The notes: generated by a model not told the origin, from the letters alone. Numbered from the stretch's first letter, positions 1 through 11,833 are shown. The stretch: DNA of 64,000 bases from Vanessa cardui (GCF_905220365.1 NC_061130.1:9803501-9867500); one strand, 5' to 3'. Made by a program: numbers and translations.

Positions 1-32
1 CATATTAGTCATTTTTAAACAATAAATTACAG

Positions 33-3000
33 GGTGCTGCTCCACTTCTAGTGCCATTTTGTGCAGAAATTGGACACATTTGTCCAACCACCCACAATCC
101 AGCTGACTTCATTCTGGAAACACTAGTTGGGAATTCGGAAAGTGCGGCACAAATGTCGGAACTGTGTCAAAATGGAAAAATTACCAGAAAACTTGATCGG
201 ATGACTTTGAGAGGTGGACGGTTAGTAAACCATACCAGTTAACGTCATATTATTTTTCACTTGGTACAATATTGACACGAATGTAGCCTTGGATATAGAT
301 ATGGACGTAAATAGGGATTTCAACTTAACAAAATTCAGCGCAGGGTACCACGAGGTTAGTTAGTTTAGAAAATGACAATTATTTGTTTTAGTGGAACCTG
401 TTTATTGACGGATATTTTTAAATCATTATCATGTGTTTAGTGGGTACAATAAACCCAATTTTAATGTTTTTGTTCATCAATATAGATCTTCAAAATTTGT
501 TTTGTATAAAAAAAACCTGACTATGTACGTTAATTAAAATACCTACATAATTTTTTTTTTTACTTTATTAGAACACCGGTTTTGCACTCAGACGAATCCA
601 TACAGAGGATATTTGTGGAGCACGTCGCTAAAGAACAAATGCAGAAAATGGAGTTTCCAACTACATTCATGACTCAGTTCTCGATATTGATTTATCGAAT
701 GTTCAAACAATCTAGCAGAAATTCGGTAAGAAGCAAACTGATATGCTATTGAAATTTATCTACCGATGCTGCGACTTCGTTCCTAATTTTTTTTTTTTTA
801 TTATGATGTCTTTCAACTATTTCATGGATTTTGTGTTACATTAAAAAGCAAACAAGAAAGAATATTATTTTCGGCGTTCTTTTATATTTGGAACATAGTT
901 ATAATATAATTTATATTAATTAATTAATTTTCGAGTATGCTTTTGTAAAAATCTGGTATCTTCAAAATTATAAGATGTCTAAATGACCAGACAATAATAC
1001 CTCTTTAAAAATTAACATCAATAATTAAGCTTTGTAATAAGCAACAATATAATTATATCCTCTCGGAAGAAAATTAATGCCATTTGACAACCAGTCCTAG
1101 CACCGCGCGGCTCTTTGGTTGAATCAAATAGAGCGCACTACCTCGCCTTCCTGTTACACACTACCGTCCCTTTACACAAAATCACTTCCGCAATTTGCAG
1201 GATAGCGAAAATACAGATTATATATAAAGTCTATTTTACAAACGAAAGAGAACAACTGATGTCAATTATTTTAAATATTTCAGCTTAACCTATGGATTCA
1301 ACTTATACACCATGTAAGTGCTGCTGTCCTTGTAGGTGGAATTTTCTTTCTCATTGGTAATGACGGAGGAAATCCTATAACGAATTTCAAGTTCTGCCTC
1401 AGTTGTGTCGTCTTCTTCATGTACACTTACATCATGATACCCGTCCTATTGTGTAAGTATTATTATTTAAATCATTAGGTAACTGCAACGAGTATCATTA
1501 ATTTTCAAATGCTAAACTTATATTATCTTATAGTCTTCATTTCTATATAAAAATTTTAAGGTGAAAGGAAGGTGAAGGAAAATTAAGATACTTTAAGTAG
1601 GTTTAAGGAATAAATTTCCAATCTCTTCAACTATAAATAATATGTCAAATACTATAATATTTGTTTGTTGTTCATCAACAGCCATCAAACAGCAGTCATT
1701 TATAAGCCTGTTTGATGGAAATACCAGTGTAATTACAGGAGACGTAACATCATAATCCTCATAAAATGATTAATCTTTTTTTACCGAAAATATTAAAAGG
1801 CTTACCATAATAGCAAATGATCGCTCTATTTATATTATATAAGAAACGAATTTAATTTTCAATGTTTGTAACATTCTATAATGGGGCTCATAAAAACTCG
1901 CATCCTATTTATTGTGATGAACTTCTTAACCTATATTTCATTATTACCAGAATAACTACGTATGCAAAATATATATCCCATCTCACATGACCCAATCGTG
2001 CCCTTTCTTTACAATACAAATATATAGGACAGAAATAATATATTGCCATGTATTCACAGCTTAATATCCGTAAGAAGGCTTTAAAACTATTTATAAAGAC
2101 GGGTCTCTAAGAGAGACCTTTTTATATCACTTTCTACAATTCATGTTATCCTAATGGACCTCTTTTTGGGACTACGGTTCATCGAACAATCTATATTTGA
2201 AACATTGTTATGGAAAGTGATAATGTAAAGTGATGATTACTTCAATCTATACATATGTATAAGGGATTGTTTGAATGAATTCCAGGATATCTTTGTGATG
2301 AATATTAAGTAACCCATTTATTAGGAAAGCTCAGAAAATCACCAAACCAAAATTATATTCTGCAATTATCGCGTCCACACAAAAAAAATCAATTATAAAT
2401 GATGTACAAATATTTTTAGTTCCGTTGGAGCTTCGTATGATACGACGAGAATATTTTAATCGATGGTACAGTTTAAAAGCATATTACGCAGCCCTAACTC
2501 TATCGACATTTCCAATAATGGTATGTATACTACACTTATATTAATTATATTCCAATAAGGTTTTATTGATATAAAATATTTATTTTTATATATTAATTTA
2601 TTAAATACATACATACATAAGATTTAAATGAACAAAAAAAGGTTTTATCAGGATATGAAAGTCAAGTAACAAATTACACAATTATACAATAACAAGGAAT
2701 AATTAAATAGGTTAGTGTCCTATATAATAGCATCATATCTGCATAATTCCACAGATTGTGATCGCATTTTCTTTCACTTATTTAAAAAGGAATTATGAGT
2801 TCTGTATTTTAATAATCAATAAGTATTTGTAATTGAAAAATAAAATACGGTCATATTTTCTTTAATTCTACATTTTAATTTAATTTGTAACACACTTTGC
2901 TATAATATGAAATACAATGAGCTTACAACTGGAACTCGCCTGCAAATTGTGTGGTTTTGGCAGATTGCGGCTGTCGAGATGTCACTCCGAAATAGATGTA

Positions 3001-3788
3001 ATTTAACTTCCCTCGTGTTCTTGACCGATTATTTCTAACAAAACGTATTTATATAATATGCTCTAAGTAGTTATTTAATACGCAGAGCAAAACGTAGAAA
3101 AAATATACCAAATTAGACAAGGCAAGACAAAAATATGAGTCTGTAATTTTTGTGTTTCTTTTTCAGATTATATTAGGAACAGTGTACATCGTAATATGCT
3201 ATACTATGTCTGGCCAGCTGATGGAAATGAACCGGCTTATTCTTTTTACAATCACTGGCATCTTGATAGGTCTTTGCTCTGAAGGACTTGGTATTCTCGT
3301 CGGTTCTACTTTCAATGCAACCGTAAGTGGTGAAGTGTGATAATAAAATATGATGAATAATTTCGACGACAGTAATTTAACTCTATTTTTCTTTTTAGAA
3401 CGGTTCGATCGTCGGTCCTGCGACTGTCGCACCGTTGCTCGCTTTGTGTTGTTACGGCACAGGCTTCGGACCACACATTGAAAAAATAATGAAATTCCTC
3501 ATGTCAATGTCATATCTACGCTATGGTTTAAGCGGATTTTGTCTAGCATTGTACCAAAAACGCCCACTTATGGAGTGTAACGACGACTTTTGCTTATACG
3601 CCGATTCGAAAATTCTTTTGAGAGACTTAGGAATGGCAACTGACACTTTTGAGACGCAAATAATCGGCTTACTAATTTTTACAATATTTTTCAGAGTAGT
3701 AGCATACTTCGCGTTAAGGTATCACCTAACAGCTGAGTTCACAAGCAAATTCATGACTTACATAAGCAAATTTTTGAAACACAGATAG
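33..3788 (+). CDS. ABCG half-transporter, ABCG1/ABCG4-like, 3' part (six exons)
   Basis: Exons 33-220, 572-725, 1284-1452, 2420-2520, 3167-3322 and 3399-3788 join in frame to 385 codons plus stop (TAG). Every intron is GT-AG. The first exon encodes the region after the ATPase domain, with the family-typical CPTTHNPADFILE stretch. It is followed by a linker with FPTTFMTQFSILIYRMFK and then the membrane domain: a first helix near LVGGIFFLIG, a second near FMYTYIMIPVLL, then REYFNRWYSLKAYY, which matches the ABCG1/4 pattern, a helix pair in exon 5, and a last helix near GLLIFTIFFRVVAYFALRY before a short basic tail. The family works as homo- or heterodimers moving sterols and lipids. The nucleotide-binding domain and start codon lie left of the window. 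ABCG1/4 membership is inferred from the exon 4 motif and the C-terminal pattern; the substrate cannot be told. Confidence 0.9.
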
Positions 3789-5096
3789 TCAAAAATTAAA
3801 TTAAGTATTGCGATAAAATATGCGTTAGAATAATGGTTAGTAGGCAAATAAGGCATGGTTAACGTACACTCATACCAAATTTTGTTATTAAAACTTTAAA
3901 AATGTTTCGCAACAATGTTTTGTACTTAATTCATACATTGCTACTAAAATTGAGTAAAACTCCGATTGATAGTAAAATAAATATTAAGTACTTAGTTGCA
4001 CCATTTTTTGTATTTGTAAGTTAATTAGGAAAATAAATGTATTGTATTGTGTATTTAATCCCTTGTTATACTATAGCGCGTCAAGTGTAAGTTGGCGTGT
4101 GGCAAAAATATGTACTAATTTTTTTTGTTCATTTATATCTTATTTGTTTTATTTACCCTTATTAAGAAAACTTATCCAAAATCTAATAAAAATGAGACGT
4201 AGAGAATTATTTTCTAGGAAGATATTGGTAAAATAAACAAAAAAGTGGCAAGACAAAGGATGTAGCAGATGCTGCCACAGGAACGCTAACTTATACTTGA
4301 CAGTCTGTATTAAGATCGGTGCAATGTGTTGTAACACAGCTTAAAAATGACATACTTTAAAGTTTCAAAAGCGACCTGCTTGAAGCTAAACCTCCTTGAA
4401 AGTGTTATTTCTCATAAGCCGATTTCCCTCCACTATATAGAATGCTCGTGCAACATATGAGGTGCTTGAATGCTCGTTTGTAGACACTAATTGATGCCCT
4501 GTGCAAAAAAATGGCTTGATATCGATTAATTTATCGTACTCTGTAGGAAACCATGCGAAACACATACCAACGGCAAAATATTTTATATAAATATTGTAAT
4601 ATTATTAAAATTTAATAATCACTTATTAAGGTACATAACGGGTAGATAAATAAAAATACAAGTATTCTGTGATTTTGAATTAAGATAATCTATTATTCAA
4701 TTATATATAAAAATATATATAGGAATATTATGTTAAAAATAAAGGCACTTGGTAGGTACCTCTTTAATTATTGTAATAAGCAAATTTTATAAAATGTAAG
4801 TGACATTCTATGTGCAATTGCAATTTTCTGTTATTGATAATTATAATGTTGCAATTAACCTGCCATCTTTAAGATTAATAATAAATAAAAGGTGTTTGAA
4901 ATAATTGTGTTATATTTTACTTTAATTTTTCAATTAATATTACAATTTACTTTCGAAGTGCTTTTATTCTCAGGACCGAATTAACCCGAAATTACTGAAA
5001 CAAAAAGCTCTTTCAGTTTCAGACTAATAAGCATATATTTTAATTTATCATATATGCAGCTAGACAAGCATTACCTATACTTATTTGGAAAATAAT
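3789..5096. other. 3' flank and spacer after the ABCG gene
   Basis: AT-rich 3' untranslated and intergenic sequence. AATAAA signals at 3976-3981 and 4032-4037 fit the ABCG 3' end. Short overlapping open frames on both strands around 4042-4337 have AT-driven composition and no recognisable motif, so I do not call them genes. Nothing else is visible. Confidence 0.6.
3976..4037 (+). terminator. Candidate poly(A) signals of the ABCG gene
   Basis: Two AATAAA hexamers (3976-3981 and 4032-4037) lie about 190 and 245 nt after the stop codon. They are the first good signals downstream. Cleavage was not observed. Confidence 0.5.
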
Positions 5097-5120
5097 TAGA
5101 GATCCTTTTTCATCCCAGGG

Positions 5121-5163
5121 TCCATAGACATCTGTATCCCAATCGGATACAGATGTCTATGGA
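5121..5163. repeat. Perfect inverted repeat (19-bp arms, 5-nt loop)
   Basis: Arm 5121-5139 (tccatagacatctgtatcc) is exactly complementary to 5145-5163, with loop caatc. The arms have ordinary base composition, so chance is unlikely. It is not a rho-independent terminator, as this is a eukaryotic genome, and it is too short for a normal pre-miRNA stem. It may be a snap-back duplication. Confidence 0.85.
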
Positions 5164-5321
5164 CTGTTTATTACTGATATAAACTAATGTATTGTAGAAT
5201 TACAAATTTATTTCAGGATCATCAATCACTACATTACAAAGCAAGATCTTGCTATTCTTTATGTTGATGGATAACTTCAAAACCTGAAACCAACGTACCG
5301 ACCATATGATTTTACAGTTAT

Positions 5322-5625
5322 CAATGATATTCTAATAAACAGATATGTTATATCCATACTAAACAACAGAAAAAAGTGTGCCGCGCCGGGGACCGTTTAG
5401 TTTAGTATATTTTTACATTTCGTTAAAAGTAAGAAGGGATAGCTTGATAAAAACAATAAGTAAAAGGGATAACTAGATGTTTTAATTACGCAAAACGTAT
5501 TACTACGTAATTATGATGTATTATAACGTATTACTACGTAAAACAACTAAACGTCCCAATTAGGACATTTTCTGGTCATCACTTTTTGCGCGTTAATAAC
5601 ATATCTGTTTACTACAACATCATTG
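5322..5625. mobile_element. hAT-type MITE, copy 1 (intact, 304 bp)
   Basis: The terminal inverted repeats start caatgatattctaataaaca on the left and end with a near-complementary tgtttactacaacatcattg on the right. A perfect 8-bp target-site duplication, acagttat, flanks it at 5314-5321 and 5626-5633. An 8-bp duplication with CA-starting termini is typical of hAT transposons. There is no coding capacity, so it is non-autonomous. The interior has a GC-rich patch (gtgtgccgcgccggggacc) and repeated ttactacgtaa motifs. Related copies lie at 18148-18405 and 37012-37320. Confidence 0.9.
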
Positions 5626-5844
5626 ACAGTTATGCAATAATTAGGAAATCAGTTACCTACGAGATTGATCATTGATACTTTAGCATATTTGTAGCTGCAA
5701 CGTGCCTACTGTATTTAATATTACCCCAAATTAATTTAATTTGTAAGGCCTTTTTTCACTTTTTATTACAAGAAGTTAAAATAAATTTAAAATAAAATAT
5801 GACTTTTTACTCAGGGACTTATACAGGGAGGTATAATGATATTA

Positions 5845-5998
5845 AAAAAAATTATCCCGCTGAGTTTCTTTCGCCGGTTCTTCTCAGGTCTGAGGTGTTA
5901 AATTCCGAACTGGTGGTAGATTTTTGACTATTGAAGAAAGTGTAACCACTTCTATTTTGAATAAAGATTTTTGACTTTGACTTTTGACTCTGATGCTT
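5845..5998 (+). mobile_element. Non-LTR retrotransposon 3' end
   Basis: Contains cgccggttcttctcaggtct, a ggtggtaga segment, then ttgaataaagatttttgact and a short TTTGACT repeat tail. This matches a 3'-terminal module seen at lepidopteran LINE ends, from memory and not searched. A diverged relative lies at 27595-27770. It is 5'-truncated and has no ORF. Confidence 0.6.
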
Positions 5999-6390
5999 TA
6001 CGATAGACAACGTTCATGTAAACAACATATTTGTTAAAATACTGATAGAATAGTTTTCTCACAAGAAAAACGTGAACACAGGGAATTTCCGGTACTTATA
6101 CTCTTCGTTCAATGATATATCGTCGCTAAAGATACCACATCTTTTTAATCTCCAAAATTTCATTAGAATAATGCTAATAATGCATTAAATAATTAATTAT
6201 TTCAAAAGCTATCGACAGAATGGGCAGCTCGCGACAGTGTAAACTCAGAAGAACATGAATTCAAAATCGTATTTTACAAGGTCATTTTGTTAAGTGACAA
6301 GAATTTACTTCTACCAATTTTCTCAAGCCTTGATATATCGCAAAAATGAAACGTGAAACATAATATAAAAGAAAAGAAAGGCAAGAATTT

Positions 6391-7712
6391 TCAACCGACT
6401 TCAAAAAGGAGGAGGTTATCAATTCGTCTGTATTTTTTTTTTATGTTTGTTACCTCATAACTTTTTACTGGGTGGACCGATTTTGATAATTTTTTTTTGT
6501 TTGAAAGGTAGTGCTTCCCGTGGGGTCCCATTTTAATTTCTTTTTTTCCGATGGTGGTATCCGTATGAAAACGACATAACTCTTAAATTTGCATTATGTA
6601 TGTGCGCGATAAATAGGTAAATAACTCAAAATTGGTTGGCACAATTTTGATGATTCTTTTTTTATTATAAAGTATATACTTTAAGGGTAGTTTGGTGAAA
6701 GTTTGGTAAGGTTCTGAGCACAGGATTCATGACAAATTAAGGGAACGGGAGGGAACGGAACAATTCTGAGGAGCACGTTAGCAATATTCGTCGAATCTTT
6801 TATTTATTGGTTACTTGGATATTTGAATCACCTTCCGGAACGTAGTTATGTTCATGTAATTATCATAGTCGACTATTATAATCAACTAGCGACCCGCCCC
6901 GACTTCTCACGGGTGCAATACAGCAATACTGATATTAAATATACTAAAGAATTTGTTTATTTACGACATCACATTGCAAACTTCTAAAATTGTCAGTGTT
7001 TCTTTACTATATTGTTCATTTATTATATACACAAACCTTCCCCTTGACATTACACTATCTATTAAAAAAAACCGCATCAAAATCCGTTGCATAGTTTTAA
7101 AGATATAGGGACAGAGAAAGCGACTTTGTTTTATACTATGTATTGACGGAACTCCTATACGGCTTACAGTTAGGGTGCGATTTGGGGCAGAATTTCGTGC
7201 TGTCTTTAATCAAATTTTGTGTATATTATGTGATGTCATATGATGTACGACATAGCATACGAATAGCTCTTTTGCAAAGTTTTTTTACTGAGGTCGATTA
7301 CAGCTCTTTCGAGGGTGGTACCTTGTAGTTTATGCCGCAAGACGTATTAAAGCCGTATTTTCAAAAGTACATTTTTGCTTTATGGTGTCAGCCAACCCTA
7401 TACTATATCTAGCAAAAAACAATACGAGAATACTTTAAGAAATATGTTTCTTACAAATTACCTTTTCTTTTGATTGTTGAAGCGTGTGCCCGTGGCTGAC
7501 ACCGGCTCCAAATATAACAATAACTATAGCTACGTTATATGTGTTATATAATCGTAAATCGACTTTTAAGTGGTCTAATTTATTTCATTACATTTTACCT
7601 AGGAGGACTCTCAAAAATATGTTAAATATGCAATTATTTTTATTACTGTTTAGTGCATTTTTATTTGTTTTAAAATAGTGTTTTGTTTGAAGTCGGTTTG
7701 TCTTTTTGTTAA
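6391..7712. mobile_element. Putative non-autonomous transposon with imperfect inverted ends
   Basis: The left end has caaccgacttcaaaaaggag at about 6393; the right end near 7684-7699 has tttgaagtcggtttg, the inverted form of the first 14 or so bases. Between them is AT-rich non-coding sequence, including an independent repeat insertion at 6885-7145. A second copy of the left end lies at 7939-7976. Open frames of about 60 codons at 7143-7328 and 7484-7678 show no domain. The class is not assigned and no target duplication was found, so the pairing of the ends is an inference. Confidence 0.45.
6885..7145 (+). repeat. Interspersed repeat with 'gacccgcccc...cacgggtg' head, copy 1
   Basis: Starts actagcgacccgccccgact, then cacgggtgcaat, followed by ttatttacgacatcac, tcagtgtttcttta, aaaatccgttgcatagtttt and the end gactttgttttatactatgt. 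Copies with the same module order lie at 25288-25540 and 26085-26375, and a head-only piece at 58342-58400. The internal order is conserved but the copies differ by many substitutions and indels, so the insertions are old. Class not assigned. Confidence 0.65.
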
Positions 7713-7938
7713 AATTTTATTTATTTTTCGGTTCTATACACTTTTTAGTTGTTAGTTACGCGATCTTTTCGAACATGTTTTCGTCCACCCTCAACTTTCA
7801 AAATCAGATTTTTATTTAAAAAGATTATTATTTTAGATTAAGTTAGTCAAGGGTGGACAAAATATTAATAAATTTAATCTGAAATAGAATTAAAAAGTTG
7901 TATTCCGTCATTACTTCCTCGTAAGTGCTATAACTCAT

Positions 7939-7976
7939 TTTCAACCGACTTCAAAAAGGAGGAGGTTATAAACAGT
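7939..7976 (+). repeat. Second copy of the 'accgacttcaaaaaggagga' terminus
   Basis: Shares a run of about 30 bases with 6391-6420. Only this end is recognisable; what follows is AT-rich spacer. It is either a truncated element or a boundary of the neighbouring one. Confidence 0.6.
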
Positions 7977-8615
7977 ATGTTTAGTAGGTAACGCCAATTG
8001 CAATTTTTACAGTAATTTTTAATTTAACAGTAAGCAAGATTTTTTTTCAAATAGGTATATAATAATTTAATCATACACAATATACAAAACAAGTAACAAT
8101 GTATAAAAATATAACCAACTTCTTCATATTATCTGCATCCAATTATTTAAACTGAAAATTTTAATAACTCATATATCAATAGGAATTTAGTTTAACTTTG
8201 GAATTATTTATGACTGGCCAGTGTTATCGGTATCAACGGTCATTTTTTTATCATGAACAATCTTAAGTTGTTTTTTTATGACGCAATTTATGATTACCTT
8301 ATTATCATGTTGTGGCTAACATGATAATTTTTTCTAACACTACCAAGATAAGTTTTATTGATAGACTTGATACACTTTATAGACTTTTTTCATTAAAATT
8401 ATATAGGTATTTTAATTGAAAATAAAAGTATGAATGACTTTTTATGTACAAATACTATATTATATAATATTTTAAGTAATATATATAAAAAAAGAAAATT
8501 GAAAAATGCTTTATTGTGGAAAAAAAATGTTTATAAAATAAAATTTCAAGTTTTACATACATTTAGAGATCTACACCATGTGTACAACAAGAAAAAATTT
8601 AGGTAACAAAAACAA
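7977..8615. other. Spacer downstream of malate dehydrogenase
   Basis: AT-rich sequence with no coding signal or recognised repeat. The malate dehydrogenase 3' UTR ends near its right edge. Confidence 0.5.
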
Positions 8616-8621
8616 TTTATT
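8616..8621 (-). terminator. Candidate poly(A) signal of malate dehydrogenase
   Basis: TTTATT on the + strand is AATAAA on the gene's strand, about 105 nt past the stop codon. This is a normal distance for a short 3' UTR. Confidence 0.5.
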
Positions 8622-8723
8622 GCCAATAATATCAACATTATCTTTCTCTTTATAATAGTTTCCCTATATGATAGTTCTACATAATATATAAAAAATTTGT
8701 TTCTTAATTTTAATAGTAATCAA

Positions 8724-10102
8724 TTAATCTTTGCAGACATCTAAAGCATCTTGCTTCTCTTCAACTAATTCCTTTCCTGTAAGATCAAGTTTTTCACGTG
8801 CAAAATCTGAGATAGTCAAGCCCTGAACAATCTTCCATTTGCCATTGCTAACGGTAACAGGGAATGAATAGACAACATCTCTAGGTGTTCCATATGATCC
8901 ATCAGATACAACACCCATGCTCACCCAACGGTCACCTGTACCTAGGAACCAGTCCCTCATATGGTCAGAAGCAGCTTTAGCAGCAGACAATGCAGATGAC
9001 ATTTTTCTAGCAGCAATTACAGCAGCTCCACGCTTTTGTACTGTGCTTACAAATGTTGTCTTCAAAAATTCATCATCATTTATAGCTTTAGGGACAGATT
9101 TCTCTGCACCACCAATATTTACAATAGCATTAGATGCATCAGGGAATTGAGTAGATGAGTGGTTTCCCCAAATTACAACATTTTTAACATCCTTTACAGG
9201 GACACCTAGTTTGGCAGCCAACTGAGATTGGGCACGATTTTGATCGAGACGAGTCATAGCAGTAAAGTTCTCTTTAGGTATTGAGGGTGCATATTTGGAG
9301 CAAATTAAAGCATTTGTGTTGGCGGGGTTACCCACAACAAGAATTTTTACATCTTTACGAGCAACTTTGTCCAGTGCTTGACCTTGTTCCTTGAAAATGC
9401 GAACATTAGCAGACAGTAGATCTTTCCTCTCCATGCCTTCTCTTCTTGGCATGGCACCAACAAGGAATGCTGCAGATACATCCTTGAAGGCTTCCTCAGG
9501 ATTAGCAGTTGGCAAAACACCAGCAAGCAGTGGCAAAGCACAGTCTGCCAATTCCATAACAACACCTTCTAGAACCCCCATCATAGGAGCTATATCAAGA
9601 AGATGAAGATATACTGGCTGCTCAGGACCAAAGACAGCTCCAGAAGCTATCTGGTACAGAAGGGAGTATGCTATTTGACCAGCAGCTCCTGTTACAACAA
9701 CTTTGATTGGTGCCGCCTGCAATTTAAAAAAATATAATAATTAAAAACTTTAACATGCACAAAAATATATTTTGATTGCTATAACTTATATACCATTTCA
9801 CGTTTAACAACTACAGTTGTGTCGACATTTAATTTTTTACCTGCCCACAACATAAAAAAGACATTACGAATACCTACGTTAAAAATGTAACTTTTTATAA
9901 TGAAATAGCATTATGATAAATTAATTTGATAGTAATCACCATTTAGAGTTACAGATAATCCCCACTTTTGGGTTTTGTTATCTATTCAATTGTTTAAATT
10001 AGTTACTTAATCATTATTCAATGAAATTAAATTCCAGCTCCAGTTTTTTAAATAAAGGTCAAATCAATGTCAGTATGGTTATGATTTTGTAACACTTACC
10101 AT
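8724..10102 (-). CDS. Mdh1: Malate dehydrogenase, cytoplasmic (complete, 331 aa)
   Basis: Two coding exons on the minus strand: 10102-10100 (the ATG alone, donor GTAAG) and 9716-8724, stop TAA. The protein starts M-AAPIKVVVTGAAGQ. It interconverts malate and oxaloacetate with NAD(H) in the cytosol and takes part in the malate-aspartate shuttle. Visible landmarks: the dinucleotide-binding loop TGAAGQIAYSLL near residue 10, the substrate-loop arginines in MPRREGMERKDLL near 90-103, VGNPANTNALI near 130, MTRLDQNRAQ near 155, and the catalytic histidine in WGNHSSTQFPD near 187. The length equals that of animal cytosolic MDH. There is no mitochondrial presequence, which separates it from the mitochondrial enzyme. 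The acceptor at 9717-9720 (gcag) excludes an upstream extension of the large exon. Identification is secure. Confidence 0.97.
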
Positions 10103-10783
10103 TTTGTTAAGTTTTCACGTTTTTCTTGTAAATTATTAGAATCCTGTAGGAAAAATAAATAAAGGTGTTGTTTCTGTATTTGCCGGCTTTTGAAAGAAGA
10201 GTATTTCGTTCTTAAAACAAAACCGGTTACTTTCGTCTCTGTCCTCTTCTGGAATTCTAACTTCACTTCGGTCCTTTAAATATTAACCAATAGTGTATAA
10301 TCACAGATTGTTGGTATGTACTGGATATTTTAGTTGGTACATACCTATATTACTATATTACATTTTAGTATATAATCTACCTCTACAATATCTATGACTA
10401 GAATTACGTAATATTTACGTCTACAAATTATATAACATTTCATATAGGTAATTTGCAGTTTAACTATAAAATTAATGAAGATAAAAATTGATCGATAATC
10501 AACGTAAGAAAATGATTAATTAATTAAATTAATGATTGAAAAGCAGTATTTTTGGAATTCAATTTTATTTTATTGCAGAAAAATTATATTGGCATAATTA
10601 TATGAACATGAATATAATTTTAATAAGACAATTATTTTCTATCGTTAAGTTTTTTTCCCATTGTTTAGCCTCTAATGTAAACAATATAATTTAACTTTAG
10701 TATTTTATCGAAAATCAAAATCAACAAATAATCCATAGAGAATAAATTGTCAGTCAATCTTCAGAATATCCATCAATGTTGCA

Positions 10784-10805
10784 TATCGATAGTTCACTAT
10801 CGATA
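10784..10805. promoter_or_regulatory. Two TATCGATA (DREF-type) motifs
   Basis: Exact octamers at 10784-10791 and 10798-10805, separated by 6 bp. TATCGATA is the established binding site of DREF in Drosophila, found at replication and mitochondrial gene promoters. Function here is inferred from the motif only. Confidence 0.55.
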
Positions 10806-10937
10806 AACAATGATTACGAATTTAAGAAAATTTTCGAAAACAAGGTACGTTTCCTTGAACCTAGGCCTTGAATTTTTGAAATGAATGAATTTTCTAGCGA
10901 AGCAATCTCCTGACATTTTTGAACCTAAGAAATAAAA

Positions 10938-10979
10938 AAATACAATAGTGAAAGGTTTTTACCTTTCACTATTGTATTT
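10938..10979. repeat. Perfect inverted repeat (19-bp arms, 4-nt loop)
   Basis: Arm 10938-10956 (aaatacaatagtgaaaggt) is exactly complementary to 10961-10979, with loop tttt. It is similar in size to the hairpin at 5121-5163 but unrelated in sequence. Confidence 0.85.
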
Positions 10980-11061
10980 ACTTCAAAATATCAATAAATA
11001 AGATAAAATAATTGAAATAGAAACAGCTACCAAGATCAAAAGACGTAACATCAGACTGTGC

Positions 11062-11069
11062 TATCGATA
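11062..11069. promoter_or_regulatory. TATCGATA (DREF-type) motif
   Basis: Third exact octamer of the cluster between MDH1 and LRPPRC. Confidence 0.5.
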
Positions 11070-11530
11070 TTTAAAAACTGTTTCATAAATTATTTGTTTA
11101 TGATTATTATAGTTGACTTTTCTTTAGATGTTGCTATGTTTTTTTTTTATCTTATGTGCCATTAACAAAGACTTAGTATAATCGTATTATGTTGTAAGAG
11201 CGCCATTACTTGCTTGACCACTCTCGCTTTATAGATACGATATGCAGTCCTTGATTGGATTTACTCAGAATTCGCCTTTGAACATTGATGGTAGTAAAAA
11301 AATATTAAAAATAAAATTTTAAAATTTTTAGCTAAATCGAAAAAAAAGTGTCTTAATTCATATTCTCTTAGCCAAGCAACGATACTATATCTTTTTAAAT
11401 ATAATACAATTAATATTTTTAAAGTAATACTATCGAAAAATACTATCAATATTGTTACATAGTTTTGTTTAAAACTAATCGTTTTTTTTTATAATACCGT
11501 CAATAGTATCATATATAGCCAATACAGATC

Positions 11531-11584
11531 TATCGATACTATCAATAGTGTTGCTCGTGACGAACTATGTATAGACTATCGATA
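11531..11584. promoter_or_regulatory. Two TATCGATA motifs nearest the LRPPRC start
   Basis: Exact octamers at 11531-11538 and 11577-11584, about 300 and 250 bp before the LRPPRC ATG. Both are extended as tatcgatactatca, so part of this is a local duplication. The position fits a promoter-proximal DREF element. Confidence 0.55.
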
Positions 11585-11833
11585 CTATCACTTATGCCTG
11601 TATATAATCGATTGTCTATCGAGAGGGGACTAACGATATACAACACTACTACTTATTGCACACTGTGAACAGAGTTTGAAATTGTGAAATGACATAACTA
11701 AGTAACCTAAAAGCTTATTGCTGTATTTAGTGTGAATTGCAATCTAATATTAATGTAAAACGTATTTGTTAAAAGACTCTTTCAATAAATTTGAAATCAT
11801 ATTCATGATCTAATATTTTATACATACATTACA

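Larger units (their letters stand above)
10103..11833. promoter_or_regulatory. Divergent intergenic region between MDH1 and LRPPRC
   Basis: 1.7 kb between two start codons facing away from each other. It holds five exact TATCGATA octamers (listed separately), many degenerate relatives (actatcaatagt, atactatcaatat) around 11400-11640, and a perfect hairpin at 10938-10979. No coding exon or SINE is recognised. It should contain both promoters; no clear TATA box or initiator was assigned. Confidence 0.6.

Noticed and set aside
9347..9606. Open frames inside malate dehydrogenase in other frames and on the + strand (also 8917-9150)
   Set aside because: They are shadows of a strongly conserved enzyme-coding exon.
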